DNA from: Pochonia chlamydosporia 170
Lineage: Eukaryota > Ascomycota > Sordariomycetes > Hypocreales > Clavicipitaceae
Length of the DNA stretch: 64,000 nt
NCBI RefSeq assembly: GCF_001653235.2
Contig: NC_035790.1
Location: 4,650,001-4,714,000, forward strand
Direction of reading: 5' to 3'
Below are positions 10,835 through 22,818 of the stretch, piece after piece. The translations under genes were made by a program, and so were the position numbers. Numbering within the stretch: the stretch's first letter is position 1; each line of letters opens with the position of its first letter. The notes beneath the pieces were generated by a model. It was not told where the DNA came from, searched no databases, and saw only the letters and a program-made list of their open reading frames with translations.

Positions 10835-11203
10835 CTACTTTGCAGGTTCACCCTCCGGTGCAGGCGGCGGCGGCGGTGCCGATTCCGTACTCTTCGACGA
10901 ACTCCTAGACGACTTGCCGCGCCGTCTATGTCTCGCATGCGAAAACCGTATAGAAAAGCGATACATGTAAAGAAAGGCACAGAGACCAATCAAGAACACG
11001 CCCAGAATAACGCCGAGCGCTATACCGATCTGTATGTTGGTATTGTCCGCGGCGTTACTGGAGAACTGCCTCGCACGCAATCTGCCCGACCGTTGAACCT
11101 CGCCGCCATATCCCGTGATCCATGGCAGGATATGTTCCAGTCCGCCAGGATGCCTCTGTGCCTCTTGGCCGGCCGCTTGAGATTCTCTAGACGGGATATA
11201 CAT
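10835..11203 (-). CDS. Small single-pass membrane protein, unknown function (convergent partner)
   Basis: 122 residues from the ATG at 11203. The frame remains open another 27 codons upstream but reaches only a TTG, and a CTCTAG acceptor-like sequence lies there, so a missing 5' exon is possible. Layout: a polar ~55-residue N-terminus with an RLRAR cluster, one hydrophobic segment at about 57-80 (IQIGIALGVILGVFLIGLCA), aromatic residues at the membrane edge, a basic RHRRR block, a Ser-rich run and a Pro-rich tail ending EGEPAK. This is the same order of parts as the protein at 9914-10267 (membrane span, basic block, Ser-rich tail), and both have Gly-x-Cys-Ala at the end of the span. The pair could be old inverted duplicates, but identity is too low to be sure by eye. 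No function can be named. Confidence 0.55.
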   Translation of the reverse strand: MYIPSRESQAAGQEAQRHPGGLEHILPWITGYGGEVQRSGRLRARQFSSNAADNTNIQIGIALGVILGVFLIGLCAFLYMYRFSIRFSHARHRRRGKSSRSSSKSTESAPPPPPAPEGEPAK

Positions 11204-11648
11204 CCACCGTTTTGTAGCTGCGTGCTGAATTGGGAAAAGGAAAACGGTTGCGACTAGAGTTGAGTCACCCGTGGCGAGGGCCAAGCAGGTATAATGGCAG
11301 GGAGAAGCGGCACGTTGGGCTCACAAGGGACAAAAACATGTTTCTTCTACGAGGCATCACCAAGAAGACACGTTTTCGAAGGGGACGGGTGGGCAGTCAA
11401 TGCTTTTAAAGGGCGCAAGGGGAAGCACGTTCCCCAGAGTGTTCAGGTTCAGGTTCTGGCTTCGGCTTCGGTTCTGGCTCCCATGGGGAAAATGGGAAAT
11501 GCAATGCACATTGGTCGATGGAGCGGAAAAGCCAATGCGGCCTTTGCTCGTTAGAGCTTGCATGCGACTTGCATGAGGAGCGTCATGTTGTTGTGTTTCG
11601 TTTTGGGAGGACATGGATAGTGTGCTCTCGGTGGAACAGTGTCTGCAT

Positions 11649-11706
11649 GCATGTGTGTATGATGGATGTATGTGTGTGTGTATGTGTGTATGTATGTATG
11701 TATGTA
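11649..11706. repeat. TG/ATG/TATG microsatellite
   Basis: Short tandem units of TG, ATG and TATG run for about 58 nt. It is a simple-sequence repeat with likely length polymorphism and no coding potential. Confidence 0.85.
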
Positions 11707-12310
11707 CACTCAAAGTACATGAGATGAGTGAGTGCAACTCATCACCAACTGTTCAAGGAGGTGCCCACTGCCCAGTATCAGATTGAGGTACACACGATGG
11801 TGACTGTCGAATTGTGAGTGGCTGGGAAGAGAAAGATTTTCAGTCAATGAGTAGCATTACAATGTGGGCACGCAAAGTGATGCAAGTTGGGCATTATGAA
11901 GAAAGAAATGTGAACGTTGGACCAGATGCAGATGCCAAGTGCAGAAGGCGTCTGATGGAATCGTCGCCATGTTTTCAATGTTCCCAATTGCATGCATGAT
12001 TCCAGGCGACACAGAGAAAAGAGTCTTGTTCACATGACCATTGGAAACAGGTCTGATTGTCTTGTCCACAGTTTGGTCCTCATATGCAGTCATATGTTCT
12101 GCAGTCTAGACATTTGATGATTGCTTTTCGCCCTTGCTTGCGTGCATTGCATCCCACAATACTGCCATGGAGACAAGAGGAAACAGAACAGACACAGAAA
12201 CAAAATCCAAAAGGAAGCACGAAACATACCGTGACACTGGAATCCCACCCACCAACCGGGGATGCACACCCGGACATTCGGAGACGAAGTGAAGACTGTA
12301 AAGTAAAAAT

Positions 12311-12334
12311 GAAATTGAAATTGAAATTGAAAAA
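12311..12334. repeat. GAAATT tandem repeat
   Basis: About four units of GAAATT (the first slightly shorter) end in an A-run. Related ATTGAA-type runs occur at about 12472-12490 and 39283-39310, so this is a recurring low-complexity motif in the intergenic DNA of this window. Confidence 0.6.
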
Positions 12335-15300
12335 AAGGCCTCATGTAACGCTAACGACAGTTCAGGCATGGGCAAGCACAAGCTGCAGGCTGCAGGACGT
12401 CCTGCATGACAACGCATCACCAAGAAACCCCGAACCGTGGTCTCAACAAAAAGGCGCTTGACCAGGGTGAAATGGATTGAATTGAATTGCAATCCGATAG
12501 CGCGGGAAACGAGGAGGGGCGGATCGGGCAGCTTCTTGGAGGAAGATGGAGATGGATCGTGAGGTTGGTGGTGATGAAATGGAGTGGCGATGATGGCCAA
12601 TGTTGGGTGTCAATTGGGTATGAAAGACTATTTCTACATCCACAACCAAGACTGATCGTCCAGACCACGATGAATATAATTGCTTGGTGAATGTACGTGG
12701 TGGTGGTAGGACTGGTTGCGATTGTAGCGCGTGACTGCGTCTGCGCTTTGATGGTGGAACTGGTGATGCCCAAATGTGAACTCGTGAATTGGTTGGAGCA
12801 CTCGGATTGCGAGCATCTATCCGTGGAAGATAGTAAAGACGAGTGGCGATTATTCAAATGTACTCCGTGGTATCGTGAGATTTTCTACGACGGGCAAAGT
12901 TGCTACTCCAACGCCAATCATTTCGTCCCTCTTGACGTCCATCATGTCCATCGTCATATTTCATCGTTTGAGAGTCTAACCATGTCTTATTCTACTTAAG
13001 TATCGAGCAGAAATAAAGTCTAACCTATTCTGAATCACCAAGTGCCATCTCATCCCCTCAAATACAACTAAATCACCAAGACACCAGTTCATCAACCCCA
13101 GCTGCACTGCTCACACCACCTTCCCAACCAAGCATATAACGTCATTTCCATCAAGTAAGATTGAACCCTACACGCATGCTGCGAGGCAATGACCGTGTTG
13201 TACGGCAGCAGCATCTCCAACCGTAAGCAACGTACGCGGCAACGTCAGCGGTGGTTCGACACAGTTTCACCCAGGAAAAAGCCCAATAATTTCGATGTTC
13301 ACCTTGGATTTTCCAGCAAGCGCTGTCCTCTATGGGGAGACTATCCGAGTGGCCGGTGAATAATTCTACTGTACTCTGTAGCTCGCACTGAATCCTATTT
13401 TCCATCGCATCTGTTGCATCTTCTGCATCCAGTTGCATTTATTGAAGTTTACAGCCTCAGCAGCGGTTTCATGCATATCACTCCTCAGTTCAGCCACTGG
13501 AGCAGAAAACAGCCATGGCCACTCGATTATTTCTCTCGAGTTACTGCATACACAAGCTACCAGTGTTCTAGTTCCTTAAATCTGTATGGAACTTGTGAGC
13601 TCGGCCGGTACCGGCTATCCAAGATGGGGCGGCAAACACAAAGCTTCCATTAGAACAGCCTTCCTAAATGAAACTTGGATGTGTTTTTAAATCACTCTGT
13701 AAAATGTGTGCCAAAAAGGCACCGGAATGCCACTTCTATGCGGTTGTTCAGCATCTTTACGTCTTGAACTCTCATCATCCGAACCACATTATCTTGGTCT
13801 CAATCAAAGAACATCTCATTTCCATACTCATTAAAATAGCTACAATACCCTACCTGGTCATTTATCAATGTTTGCTGCCCCTACAGTGGCTGCATGGGGC
13901 CTGTCACCGTGTATCAGCCACTTCTCCATGTTTCGAGACTCGAGTTTGCTCGCTCCCTGGTTGTGAAAGCCAAGGAGCCTAGGATCTTAGCTTCCATGGC
14001 GCGATGTTGAATAGGACCACTTGTGGTGGAAGTTTGCTAGAAACGCCCCATGTCCTGCTCCTCATGGTGCGTAATGTTGAACCAATGCTGGATTGGAATG
14101 GTGATCAAGTAAACACATAGCCAACTATGTACAGGACTCTGAGTGCCCATACTTCTTTTGGTCTAGAAGATGCGTACCTTCGTTGCTAGCTGAAAAGTCA
14201 CTGTCATGCCAAGTTCCACGGAAGTAACACAATCTACAACCGCCGTCTACAGCAATACGCCGTAAACGACTGCATAAAGTCTACAAAGTCGGAATACGTG
14301 GCCCGGAACTGACTTTCAAATAAGAATTAAGTTTGTAGATCGCCTCATCTACATATGCTCCAGTCTCTAATGTCCCAAGTACGTCTAACACTGACGGTTT
14401 AGATAATGTCAGAGACCAGCCCAGTTATAAACTCAAAACAACACAAGCACCCTGCCAAGACTCGTAATATCGCACTTGACTGGCAAGCAATTTCCTTTCC
14501 TAATTGGAGGCAGTCTCTGGATGCTGCACTCGCTGACAGTTCCATTGGACAGGAATTGAATCCGCCATCTGACACCGGCACGGTAGATCAGAACGCCATT
14601 CAAGATAAGCTATTTCTTAAAATGGCAAGCTGTAGTTGTTGCATTCTCAGCTCCGCGTGTGGGTTGGTCTTGCGTTGACGCTAAAACAGCCGGAGGATGG
14701 TTGGATGAACTGATGAGTTCCATCCATGTCCCATTGAACTGGATGTTGGTTGGCCATGAGCTTCAACGTTGACATCAGATCACATCGTCCTGAGTCAACA
14801 GTGGCATGATGAATCATGAATTGACAACAGATTGCGCGTCATGTTACAGAAATCGGAAATGCCTGTACCACGTTTTCCTAGTCATCTGAAGGCTTGTTGT
14901 GTATTGAGCTGTCACAACCTCAACAATCAAGATCTACAACCCCATTTCGCGCAACTCATCTCTTGTTGTGCCGGCCCGCAAACGCAGATGCAAATTGACC
15001 GTAACACAAGTTTCCTTTTCTTTTCTCTTCGCCTCTTTTCCAACTGGTCCATTGTTGGGCCTTCAGCAACCCATCTGTGACAGGATGTCCGCGTAGCCGG
15101 CAGCCCCCTGTTACACCTCAAACCGCTCAGCCCCTTGGCGACAAAAGGAGCTATTTCGAGACGCCACCATGTTCCTTTTGTGTGGAGTAGAACCTCCTAC
15201 CAAGACCATGCCAGCGTTTCTGATACAGCCCGCCTGCAGTATGCTGTCCTAGAGTCGTGTCCGCCGTTCTGTTTGTTTCGTACGGCGGCTGCCATGTCCC

Positions 15301-15677
15301 GTACCAGAACGGCGAGTAACCCTCCGACTCCTGTTTCGAAAAGCTTGGTATGCGTACATACGTACTTCTGTCGACTGATGTCTGGGCGCTTCAGCCTCTA
15401 CCTAGGTAGCTAACGTCTAATCAGTCTTGCTTGGCAGTACCGTCGTCACACTTCTTTTGCCGGTAATCCGTGGTAGGGGTACAAGGGTTGTCTGTCAAGT
15501 CAAGGTTTTGTTTCTTGACGATGTCTTTCAACTCTTTATTCCGCGTAATCAAAAGTTATTGCTCTTTTTGTTCTGTGTCTTGACTCGGTTCCCTTTTTCT
15601 CTTCCATTTTCTTTCTTGACATGTTTTAGCGGTGTCGCATTGCTTTTTCAATTGCATCACAGAGTCGGCCAGCTGGA

Positions 15678-17437
15678 ATGGCGTCTCTTCGGTTTACGGC
15701 GGTTGTAATTTCCCTTGCTCTCTCTGTATCTGTACATGCATGGCCGCAGATTCCAAGTGAATCAAGGTTCTTCGGGGAGGAAATACGCGCCGACAGCATT
15801 GTATCTGATCCGTCGTCGAGAAGCTTGCCTGTTGTTGGGGAGAGCATATCTGCGGGAACGTTGCCGATACCGAGTCTCGCAAACCGAGATGCGTTGGAGT
15901 CGTCCACAACGGAAAATAATGATAATTCCTTGCCAGATTCGCTTCCAGAGGATGAGAAGAGGGAGCTGCCGGAGGTACCCATCTCTCCAGGTCTATTGAC
16001 CTTGCCCATCGTTCACGTAGAACGGCCAGTTTTGCAAAAGAGAGGCGTTGAAGTTCGGCTTGATAATCGCTCAGACTTGGCCTATTATGCTCAACGTAAG
16101 TCAGACGCCATTTCCACGTCTCCATCACATAAAATGGGAATGAGTAAACCAACTAACTCGGTTACCAGTCTACATTGGCAACCCTGTTCAAAAGGTCCTC
16201 GCACAATTAGACACCGGATCCTTCGAGCTCTGGATCAACCCAAGCTGCCAAGAACTCGATCCAGGGGACAAGCAATTCTGTGAAACTGTAGGAAACTACG
16301 ATCCTTCAAAATCGTCATCCTCACAAGTCAGCAATTTGAACGCGAGCCTGAGATACGGCATCGGTTCCGCCGAAATCACCTACGTCCTCGACGACATTGC
16401 CCTCGTCAATGGCCCCGCGATGAAGAAGGTTCAATTTGGCGTCGCAACATCCAGTAAGGATCAGTTTGCCGGTATTCTTGGCATAGGGCACGGAATCGGC
16501 ATCAACACCGCGTACAGGAACTTCGTGGATGAGCTCGCCGACCAGGGAATCACCAAGACCAAGGCATATAGCGTGGCACTGGGCAGCAAGACCGACAAGG
16601 CTGGCGTCGTGGTATTTGGCGGCGTAGACTCTGGCAAATTCACAGGAAAGCTGGCTCCGTTGCCGATTATTCCTGGCAAAAACTCTCCTGATGGTGTGGC
16701 ACGATTCTGGGTCACGCTCAACTCGATTCAGCATACCCCTGAGAACGGCAAGACAACCGACCTGAGTACGAATTCTATGCCGGTGTTTCTGGATACAGGT
16801 GCTACGCTCACATTGCTGCCTCCCCAACTTGCGAATCGGATAGCCCAGGCGGTTGGGGCTGGGAAGCCAGACGAAGGTGGGTTTTACCTGGTCAGCTGTG
16901 ATCTCGCCACCAAGAATGGCACCCTTGATTTCAACTTTAACGGGGTTACAATCAAGGTTCCCTACAGGGAAATTGTCCGAGAGATCTCAGGGTCACCGCC
17001 AAGTTGTTACCTTGGTATCATGCCGAGCACGTCGTTTGCCCTGCTGGGCGACACATTCTTGCGATCCGCATATGGTAAGCACAGCATCACTCTGAACAAC
17101 CTCCTTTGCTAAAACCATGGATATTAACCAAATTGCAGTGCTGTTTGACATTTCAAAAAACATGACCTACATGGCGCCATATGTCAACTGCGGCACCAAC
17201 ACACAAACAATCGACGCATCAACGGACGTGGCATCCATAGTGGGAAAATGTTCGAAGCAAGTAGGAACCGATACATCAAAGCCGGACGGCAGCCCGGCCG
17301 CCAAGCCTGGGGGAGGAAATACCGGAGGAGGAAATACTGGGGACAAGCAAAAGGAGAGTGGAGGAGAGACCTTGGACGTGGCCTGGAATTGGTATGGCGT
17401 TTTGGCAGCATTTGCAATGGGAGCTCTCGCTCTCTGA
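15678..17437 (+). CDS. GPI-anchored aspartic protease, yapsin-like
   Basis: Three exons: 15678-16095, 16169-17074 and about 17139-17437, about 540 residues. Donors are GTAAGT and GTAAGC; junctions restore QLYIGNP and SAYVLFD. Layout: a signal peptide at about 1-21 ending VHAWP; a long acidic pro-region to about residue 120 with Lys-Arg sites (EKRELP, LQKRGVE) where a kexin could cut; the first catalytic motif LDTGSFELW at about 155; the second VFLDTGATLTLLP at about 360; the pepsin-family ILGIGHG flap-region segment; a Gly/Asn-rich linker; and a hydrophobic C-terminus after DVAWNW without charges, typical of GPI attachment. Both catalytic aspartates are present, so it is probably active. Family knowledge: yapsins cleave at basic residues and process or shed cell-wall and surface proteins. 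It is the first of several surface and secreted genes between 15.7 and 24.3 kb. Confidence 0.92.
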
Positions 17438-17657
17438 AATTGAACTTTGTTAAACCCATTCATTATTTTCACTTGCAGAAACAAAAACCTTAGACAGTAA
17501 CGACCAGCATAAATCGGCGGCTATACATAGATGACAAGCTAGAATTTGGACCAGGCATCATACTTCAACACGCAATCTCATTTATCCACTTCTAAGTTGT
17601 ATATACTGTACAAAGCGGAAGCATACCCCAAAATGTGACTACCAGCCATCATCACAT

Positions 17658-18791
17658 TCAAGCAACCTGCTGCACAAACGACGGACCAGCCTTCTCCCCA
17701 GGGAACTGACTCATCTCCAAACTCGCAACCGGAGCCTGCACCAAGCTACCATCATCGTTCCTCTTCAACGCCACAAGACCCAGCTTGCCATCCTGATTCC
17801 CAACCAACAACGTCTTCCCATCCGTCGAAACACTAAACATGCGCGGCAACTTGCCCCCCGTAGACGTCAGCCCTACAAACTCCAACTTGAAGTCATTACC
17901 CGCCACACGAAAGTGCGCAATGTTATCCGTATCCCCGCCCGTCAAGCGATTCGACACATAGACGCTCTTGTTATCCGGCGCAATGACGAGTTCTCCCGCC
18001 GCAGCCGTAGCCGGCATATCGGCCTGGGACTTGAACGTAGAAATGGACTGCACCTCCGTAAACTCGATGCCCTTGGCACCGCCATACTTGAGCGAGTACG
18101 TCACGACGAGGTTCTTAATCTCACAGAGAACAACGTAGTGGGATGCCTTTTCCGCACCGACAGGGTGGAAGGCGCCGTGTCGGGGACCACAGCCGCCAGG
18201 CTGAACGGGGACGTGGTTCACGATCTTGAAGCCGTCCTGGCTGTCGAGGATGAGGATCTTGTCCGTGCCGAGGTCATTGACGGCGAAGAAACGACCTGAG
18301 GGGTCCATCACAGACTGGTGAGGGTGCGGTTTGTCCTGGCGGGTTGGATTGGGGCCGACCTGGTCATCCGACTTGATGGACTTGACGTACTTTAGTCCGC
18401 CTTGGGTGTCAAAGACGTCGATTGCGGCGGATCCGTACGCCGCTCCGAGCATCTGCGTCTTGTCCTTGGTGAGTTCGAGGTGCACGACGCCGTTGCTGCC
18501 GCTGGTGGTGGACACTTCGTCGATCTTGTTGCCTGCAAGATCGACTTTAAGGAGATGTGTCGTGGCGCTGTTTTCATCCACAGCGTACAGCTTGCCTTCG
18601 TCAAATACCATCCATGTTGGGTTCCCGGAGAAGCTCTTCTTTGAAGCAATGCTAAATTTAGTGCCATCAAAGTCGGCAATGGAGATGGTGTTGGGTGTGC
18701 CGAGGAGGAGCTTGGCTGTTCCTGTCATATTGTTGCTCGGGATGCTTAACGCGCTTGCTGTTGCAGCCGCGAGAAGTAATTGTGTCAGCAT
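17658..18791 (-). CDS. Secreted 7-bladed beta-propeller lactonase-like protein
   Basis: Single exon, 377 residues from the ATG at 18791; the longer open frame upstream begins with unrelated hydrophobic and basic residues and lies across an ATATATAC element, so the shorter start is preferred. A signal peptide is visible (MLTQLLLAAATASALS). The rest has repeated blade-like units with D-x-x-G and V-S-N-R motifs and the His/Pro-rich KPHPHQSVMDPSG segment followed by GPRHGAFHP, characteristic of the 6-phosphogluconolactonase / carboxy-muconate lactonizing family (lactonase, Pfam family as I know it PF10282). Likely role: extracellular lactone hydrolysis or an unassigned propeller function; substrate unknown. 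It converges with the yapsin-like gene across a 220-nt spacer. Secretion distinguishes it from cytosolic 6-phosphogluconolactonase. Confidence 0.85.
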   Translation of the reverse strand: MLTQLLLAAATASALSIPSNNMTGTAKLLLGTPNTISIADFDGTKFSIASKKSFSGNPTWMVFDEGKLYAVDENSATTHLLKVDLAGNKIDEVSTTSGSNGVVHLELTKDKTQMLGAAYGSAAIDVFDTQGGLKYVKSIKSDDQVGPNPTRQDKPHPHQSVMDPSGRFFAVNDLGTDKILILDSQDGFKIVNHVPVQPGGCGPRHGAFHPVGAEKASHYVVLCEIKNLVVTYSLKYGGAKGIEFTEVQSISTFKSQADMPATAAAGELVIAPDNKSVYVSNRLTGGDTDNIAHFRVAGNDFKLEFVGLTSTGGKLPRMFSVSTDGKTLLVGNQDGKLGLVALKRNDDGSLVQAPVASLEMSQFPGEKAGPSFVQQVA

Positions 18792-20020
18792 TTTGGATGA
18801 AATTGGAAAAATATTGACAGTTTTGCGTTTAAAAACACTAATATATACAATGCGAACAGAAGGGTAGAGCAAGATATTTAACAAAACAACGTGGAACGGA
18901 TGCCGCAAATTAACAATGTTGATCTACCCATCTCCGACTAAATGGTCAGCCACTTGGCCGCAGATAGGTATAATGCAATCGGTTCATCAGGAACATGTTG
19001 CATATGGCAAGTGTAACTCTGAAACAGGAAGCTAGTCTCAGCAGAGTCAGGATTGTCCGGCGTAATTATAAGCGCTATGCTAGTGCTTCAACATCCAGCG
19101 TAGCATGCATGACATAGTTCCCAGTTTAGTGCCATGGACATTATTCACGGCTTATATGAAAAGGTGATGCAACATGACCTCAGGAAGAATAGCATTTATT
19201 TACCTTAGGAGATGGTGGGGGCTGCCAGGTCGCCTGTATCAGGGAATTGAATCGGGAATGACCAGATTTCTCGAAGGTGAGAACCCAATATGTTAATTCG
19301 GAGCCGGTGGATGAAGAATCCCTGCAGGTAACTTGGATGAAATAGGGGTTGAGTTTAAAAATGAATCTATGAGACGTTTCCATGGACAAGATCAGACTTG
19401 GTGAGGTTGTTGAAGGGCGTTGCGCTCAGTGGGGGTTCGATGCTGCGTTACAAAGATGTGGCGCTGGAGATGGGACATGGCAGGTAAAGTGTGGAGACAA
19501 AGATGAAGATGTCGATGATGAATTTGGGGGTCATGAACCGGACTGGACTGAAATGGGAAAGTGGTTGACTAGCTGGAGCGAATAGCCTGCGTTGATGCGA
19601 GGTTCAAATGGTGGTTGTCACAGCCGTTGCAGCATGATGATGATGCTGCTCGTGAGTGAGTGACTTGGTCAGCAAGCGAGCGGCTGGAGGCAAGAGCATC
19701 CGACCACATTGCCGGCACAGGCCATCCCCAACAAATGCCAAGCATCGCAGCGCTCCCTCATGTATACGAACCAGACAATTATTTTGGTCAGTGCATATGA
19801 TTCTAACAGCCCATTACCCCGTGTCATTTTACCATTGCCAACATTGAAAGATGTTTCAAAGCCTCATCAACAATCACACTCATCACAGGCAAGCAAGCAA
19901 AGTCAATCAGTTCAAACCACTTCATTAGTCTATATCTATCCTTCCATCTATCTATCAATCCAACAAAGAAAATCTAAGCTCGCTTGCAAACCCAAAAAAT
20001 CAAAACCACCCATCCCAAAT
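18792..20020. other. Intergenic region, 1.2 kb
   Basis: This is the upstream region of the lactonase-like gene on its left and the 3' flank of the NAD(P)-binding protein on its right. No gene is supported; ORFs of up to 107 codons are featureless. A run of TATC/CTATCTATC lies around 19930-19960. Confidence 0.45.
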
Positions 20021-20752
20021 CTACCAAGTTAAGCCCACGGCCTTGCGCTCATACTGATTCACCTTATCCGCCTCCCTCAGCAAGTTCTCAAACATCCACC
20101 GTCCAACATCCTCCCTCGAGATAAAATACCCAACCTCCTTCTGCTCGACGCCCTTCTCGCTCTCCACATGCACGCGAATCTTCCTATCGGCCTTCTCCCC
20201 ATCCTGCAGCAAGCTCGGGCGCACCAGCACGAACCTCTCGCTGCTCTTGTACAGATTTTGCTCCGCGACCTTCTTGTCCGCATGGGGAGCCTTCAGCCCA
20301 ACATGATACAGCGGCACAAACAGCAGCGGCACGTCCCTGCCGTGCTCTGAGATGCCCGTCGTGCTGACCACCGCGATGAGGGGCTTTCCCGAGACGCCGT
20401 TCTTTCGTAAGGTGTCGAGGGCGGAGAGCAGCGCCGCGATGCCCTTCTTGCACACGTCCGGGTCGTCCATGGTCAGGTTGGCGTGGACGTTGCCCCCGAT
20501 GGAGAAGTTGACGGCGTCGACCATGGTAGTTGGGTTGGACGGGTTGAGGAGCACTTCGCCTACGGCGATGGCGTCGTGCGCGTTGCCCTGCTTGAGGATC
20601 AGGTTGGCAGGCTTCTCAGGGAAGAGGGCCTCCATCTTGGACGGCGTGCGGCAGAGCGCGATGCATGTGTAGCCTGCGGCGACGGAGCGCTTGAGCGCTG
20701 AGAGACCGCACCCGCCGGTGGCGCCGAGGAAGGCAATTGTTCTGGTGGACAT
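20021..20752 (-). CDS. NAD(P)-binding Rossmann protein, atypical SDR / NmrA-like
   Basis: Single exon, 243 residues from the ATG at 20752. The N-terminus MSTRTIAFLGATGGCGLSAL has the GATGGxG dinucleotide-binding motif of atypical short-chain dehydrogenases. It is followed by LCRTPSKME (an Arg near the end of the second strand suggests NADP preference), a conserved VVSTTGIS strand, a Tyr in FVPLYHVGLKAPHADKK, and RFVLVRPSLLQDGE. It fits the NAD(P)H-binding group (PF13460-type) that includes NmrA-like sensors and biliverdin reductase B-like enzymes. A canonical YxxxK pair is not clear, so it may sense redox cofactors rather than catalyse. The frame continues 72 codons upstream but without family similarity, so the internal start is preferred. 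No partner in the neighbourhood indicates its pathway. Confidence 0.82.
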   Translation of the reverse strand: MSTRTIAFLGATGGCGLSALKRSVAAGYTCIALCRTPSKMEALFPEKPANLILKQGNAHDAIAVGEVLLNPSNPTTMVDAVNFSIGGNVHANLTMDDPDVCKKGIAALLSALDTLRKNGVSGKPLIAVVSTTGISEHGRDVPLLFVPLYHVGLKAPHADKKVAEQNLYKSSERFVLVRPSLLQDGEKADRKIRVHVESEKGVEQKEVGYFISREDVGRWMFENLLREADKVNQYERKAVGLTW

Positions 20753-22818
20753 GATGGTTTGTGTTGTAGATGGAGATGTGTGGGTTGAAGTCTTGAAGAT
20801 GTGTAAGACGAGGTATGTGAATCTGCTTGTTGGTGTTGACGCTGCTGAGTGTGATTGTAGGTCGAGACTGAATGTCTTTTTGCCTGTGATGTCGATGCGA
20901 ATGATGATGAAAAAGAAAACAACAAAAATCGAGGACAAGCCCTCATATTTATCTCCTTCAACCAACACATCTATCCCTCCGTCCTCATCTCTACGTACCT
21001 ACCACCGGCATTCCGTTCCTCATCGGCGCCTTGTCTTCCATGCACCATCAAAGCCCAAGCTCCTGAAGTGGACCATCGGCAGGTTCCAACCCCAGGAGTG
21101 GCTTGTGTGGCGCAGTACACCACCCTGATAGCACCACCATACTTTTTCAGAGACAAAACTAACAAGGCTGTCGTACCACCAGCAAAGTTGGTCCGGCCAT
21201 CTCACCCGTGGCGTCGCTCTGCCCCACTCGCGTCTTCGCTTCTTCCACCTCGCTCTCGTCCTGCATGCCGCGAACACACCAAAACCGTCTCGCTTCTTTG
21301 ACATTTGCTGTCTCGCCACGCTAAGAGCACGAAGCGCCATGTAAACGGCTCGCTGCCGAGCAATCTCTATTGTAATTTCTATTTTAAATTCCCACGAGCG
21401 GCAATAGTTGTCCCGTCTGCAGTGGCAGTGTCGTCATTTACATTGCATTTCCACCACGAGTGACGACTTTCCAATAATTGCGCCAAGACAACGTACACCT
21501 CAAATGACTTTTACAGCCAAATTGGTATTTCAACGCTTTCGCTCTCCAGGCATCATTCAAACACAACAGGGGTACTATACCGCTTCTCAATATCCTGACA
21601 ATGCCCCCGCTCGGTAGGCCCATCACCAATCGCGTCGTGAATCGAACGAGATGTCAGATCTGTCTTAGCCTCGCATACCCACAGCAACGTCGACCTCAAC
21701 GTACAATATTACGTGGCTGCTCTGACATCTAGTCATGAATTTTCATCATATACCTAGACTCGCCCACTCTCATCATCTCCATCTGGCAGGTCAGTGAGGA
21801 TGAGCTGGCATTAAAAAGCCACCTGCTTATTCGCAATTTACTTTGATTAAACTGCATGTCCCTCGTCGCGGACTGTGTATCATGTCGGCTCTTGACCTTG
21901 AAGCGGTATATATAATGTTAGAACGAGTACGTCAAACTTCTCAACCAAATCGTCGACCACGAAACCAATGCCAGAGTCCCACTGATATCCATTGTCAATT
22001 AATTATCTTCAGCACTCGGTGTTGATCGAAATGGTTATTTCTGTCATCAACACCACGCCTGAACACTTCCGCCTTGCAGCTCCTTGTCGGCACCTAGTTT
22101 GTTGGTTCTGTGTCACTCACCCTGGTAGGGCTGCTTACTGACAAGGGACATGGGTTCTTGAAGGACCCTGATCATCATTTGATTCCAAACCTTCCATGCC
22201 TTGCCTGCCTTTCTTGCATGGAATTACACTAATCCAAAGTTTCAAACTTGGATTCAATTTTACGACACCGGCCGAGTCTCGCGTCAATTGAGCCATAGCG
22301 CATTCCACCAGGCTACATCACAACCGAAACCACACGTCTCTGCGCCATTCAAATTCACCGCAACCAGTCGTACGCTTATTTTGTTCAATTAAGAATGCTA
22401 ATGGCTTTTCCAAATTTCCAAGGAGTGGACGACCAGTGGTCATTACAGTCCTCCACTGAAATACCATTTGACAACTTCATTCAGCCCAATTGAGGCAAAC
22501 GACAAACTCAAACCCCGATACCATCCCATACATACAGTTGTGTGCTAGTGAATAATGCTCATAGATACAGCGAACTCAGAGCAGAGCTGTGCCCATGCTC
22601 AAAGTAGAATGACGCGCGTGTGTGTAAGTCAAAAGTAAAGCTGTAACAGAAATAAGAAAAGCAAGAAGCTGGGGAAAGACGACAAATAAAAAAAAAAAAA
22701 AAAGAGTATAAAAATATGAATGATGCACCAGCTCCTTCCCAACCGTTCGCGCCGATTCTCCCAAGAAACAAAGAGCCAATGAAATCAGATCAAAGATCAT
22801 TGGGGAATATCCAAACGC
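20753..22818. other. Intergenic region, 2.1 kb
   Basis: No gene is supported. The stretch is the upstream region of the NAD(P)-binding gene and the 3' flank of the GH16 gene. A 16-nt poly-A run lies at 22688-22703. ORFs are short, overlapping and featureless. Confidence 0.45.

Larger units (their letters stand above)
11204..15677. other. Intergenic region, 4.5 kb, no supportable gene
   Basis: This separates the start of a minus-strand small gene from the start of the yapsin-like gene, so both promoters lie within. Many ORFs of 60 to 165 codons exist but they overlap on both strands, have no domains and lack consistent splice partners. It holds a TG/ATG microsatellite (about 11649-11706), a GAAATT tandem (about 12311-12334) and a palindromic CTACCTAGGTAG at 15398-15409. 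The last 150 nt before the yapsin ATG are pyrimidine-rich (runs of CTTTTT and TTTCTCTTCC), typical of fungal transcription-start regions. Confidence 0.5.

Noticed and set aside
11857..12857. Overlapping ORFs of 80 to 164 codons on both strands upstream of the yapsin gene
   Set aside because: Low-complexity Ser/His/Thr composition, several frames open at once, no domain and no consistent splice pattern.
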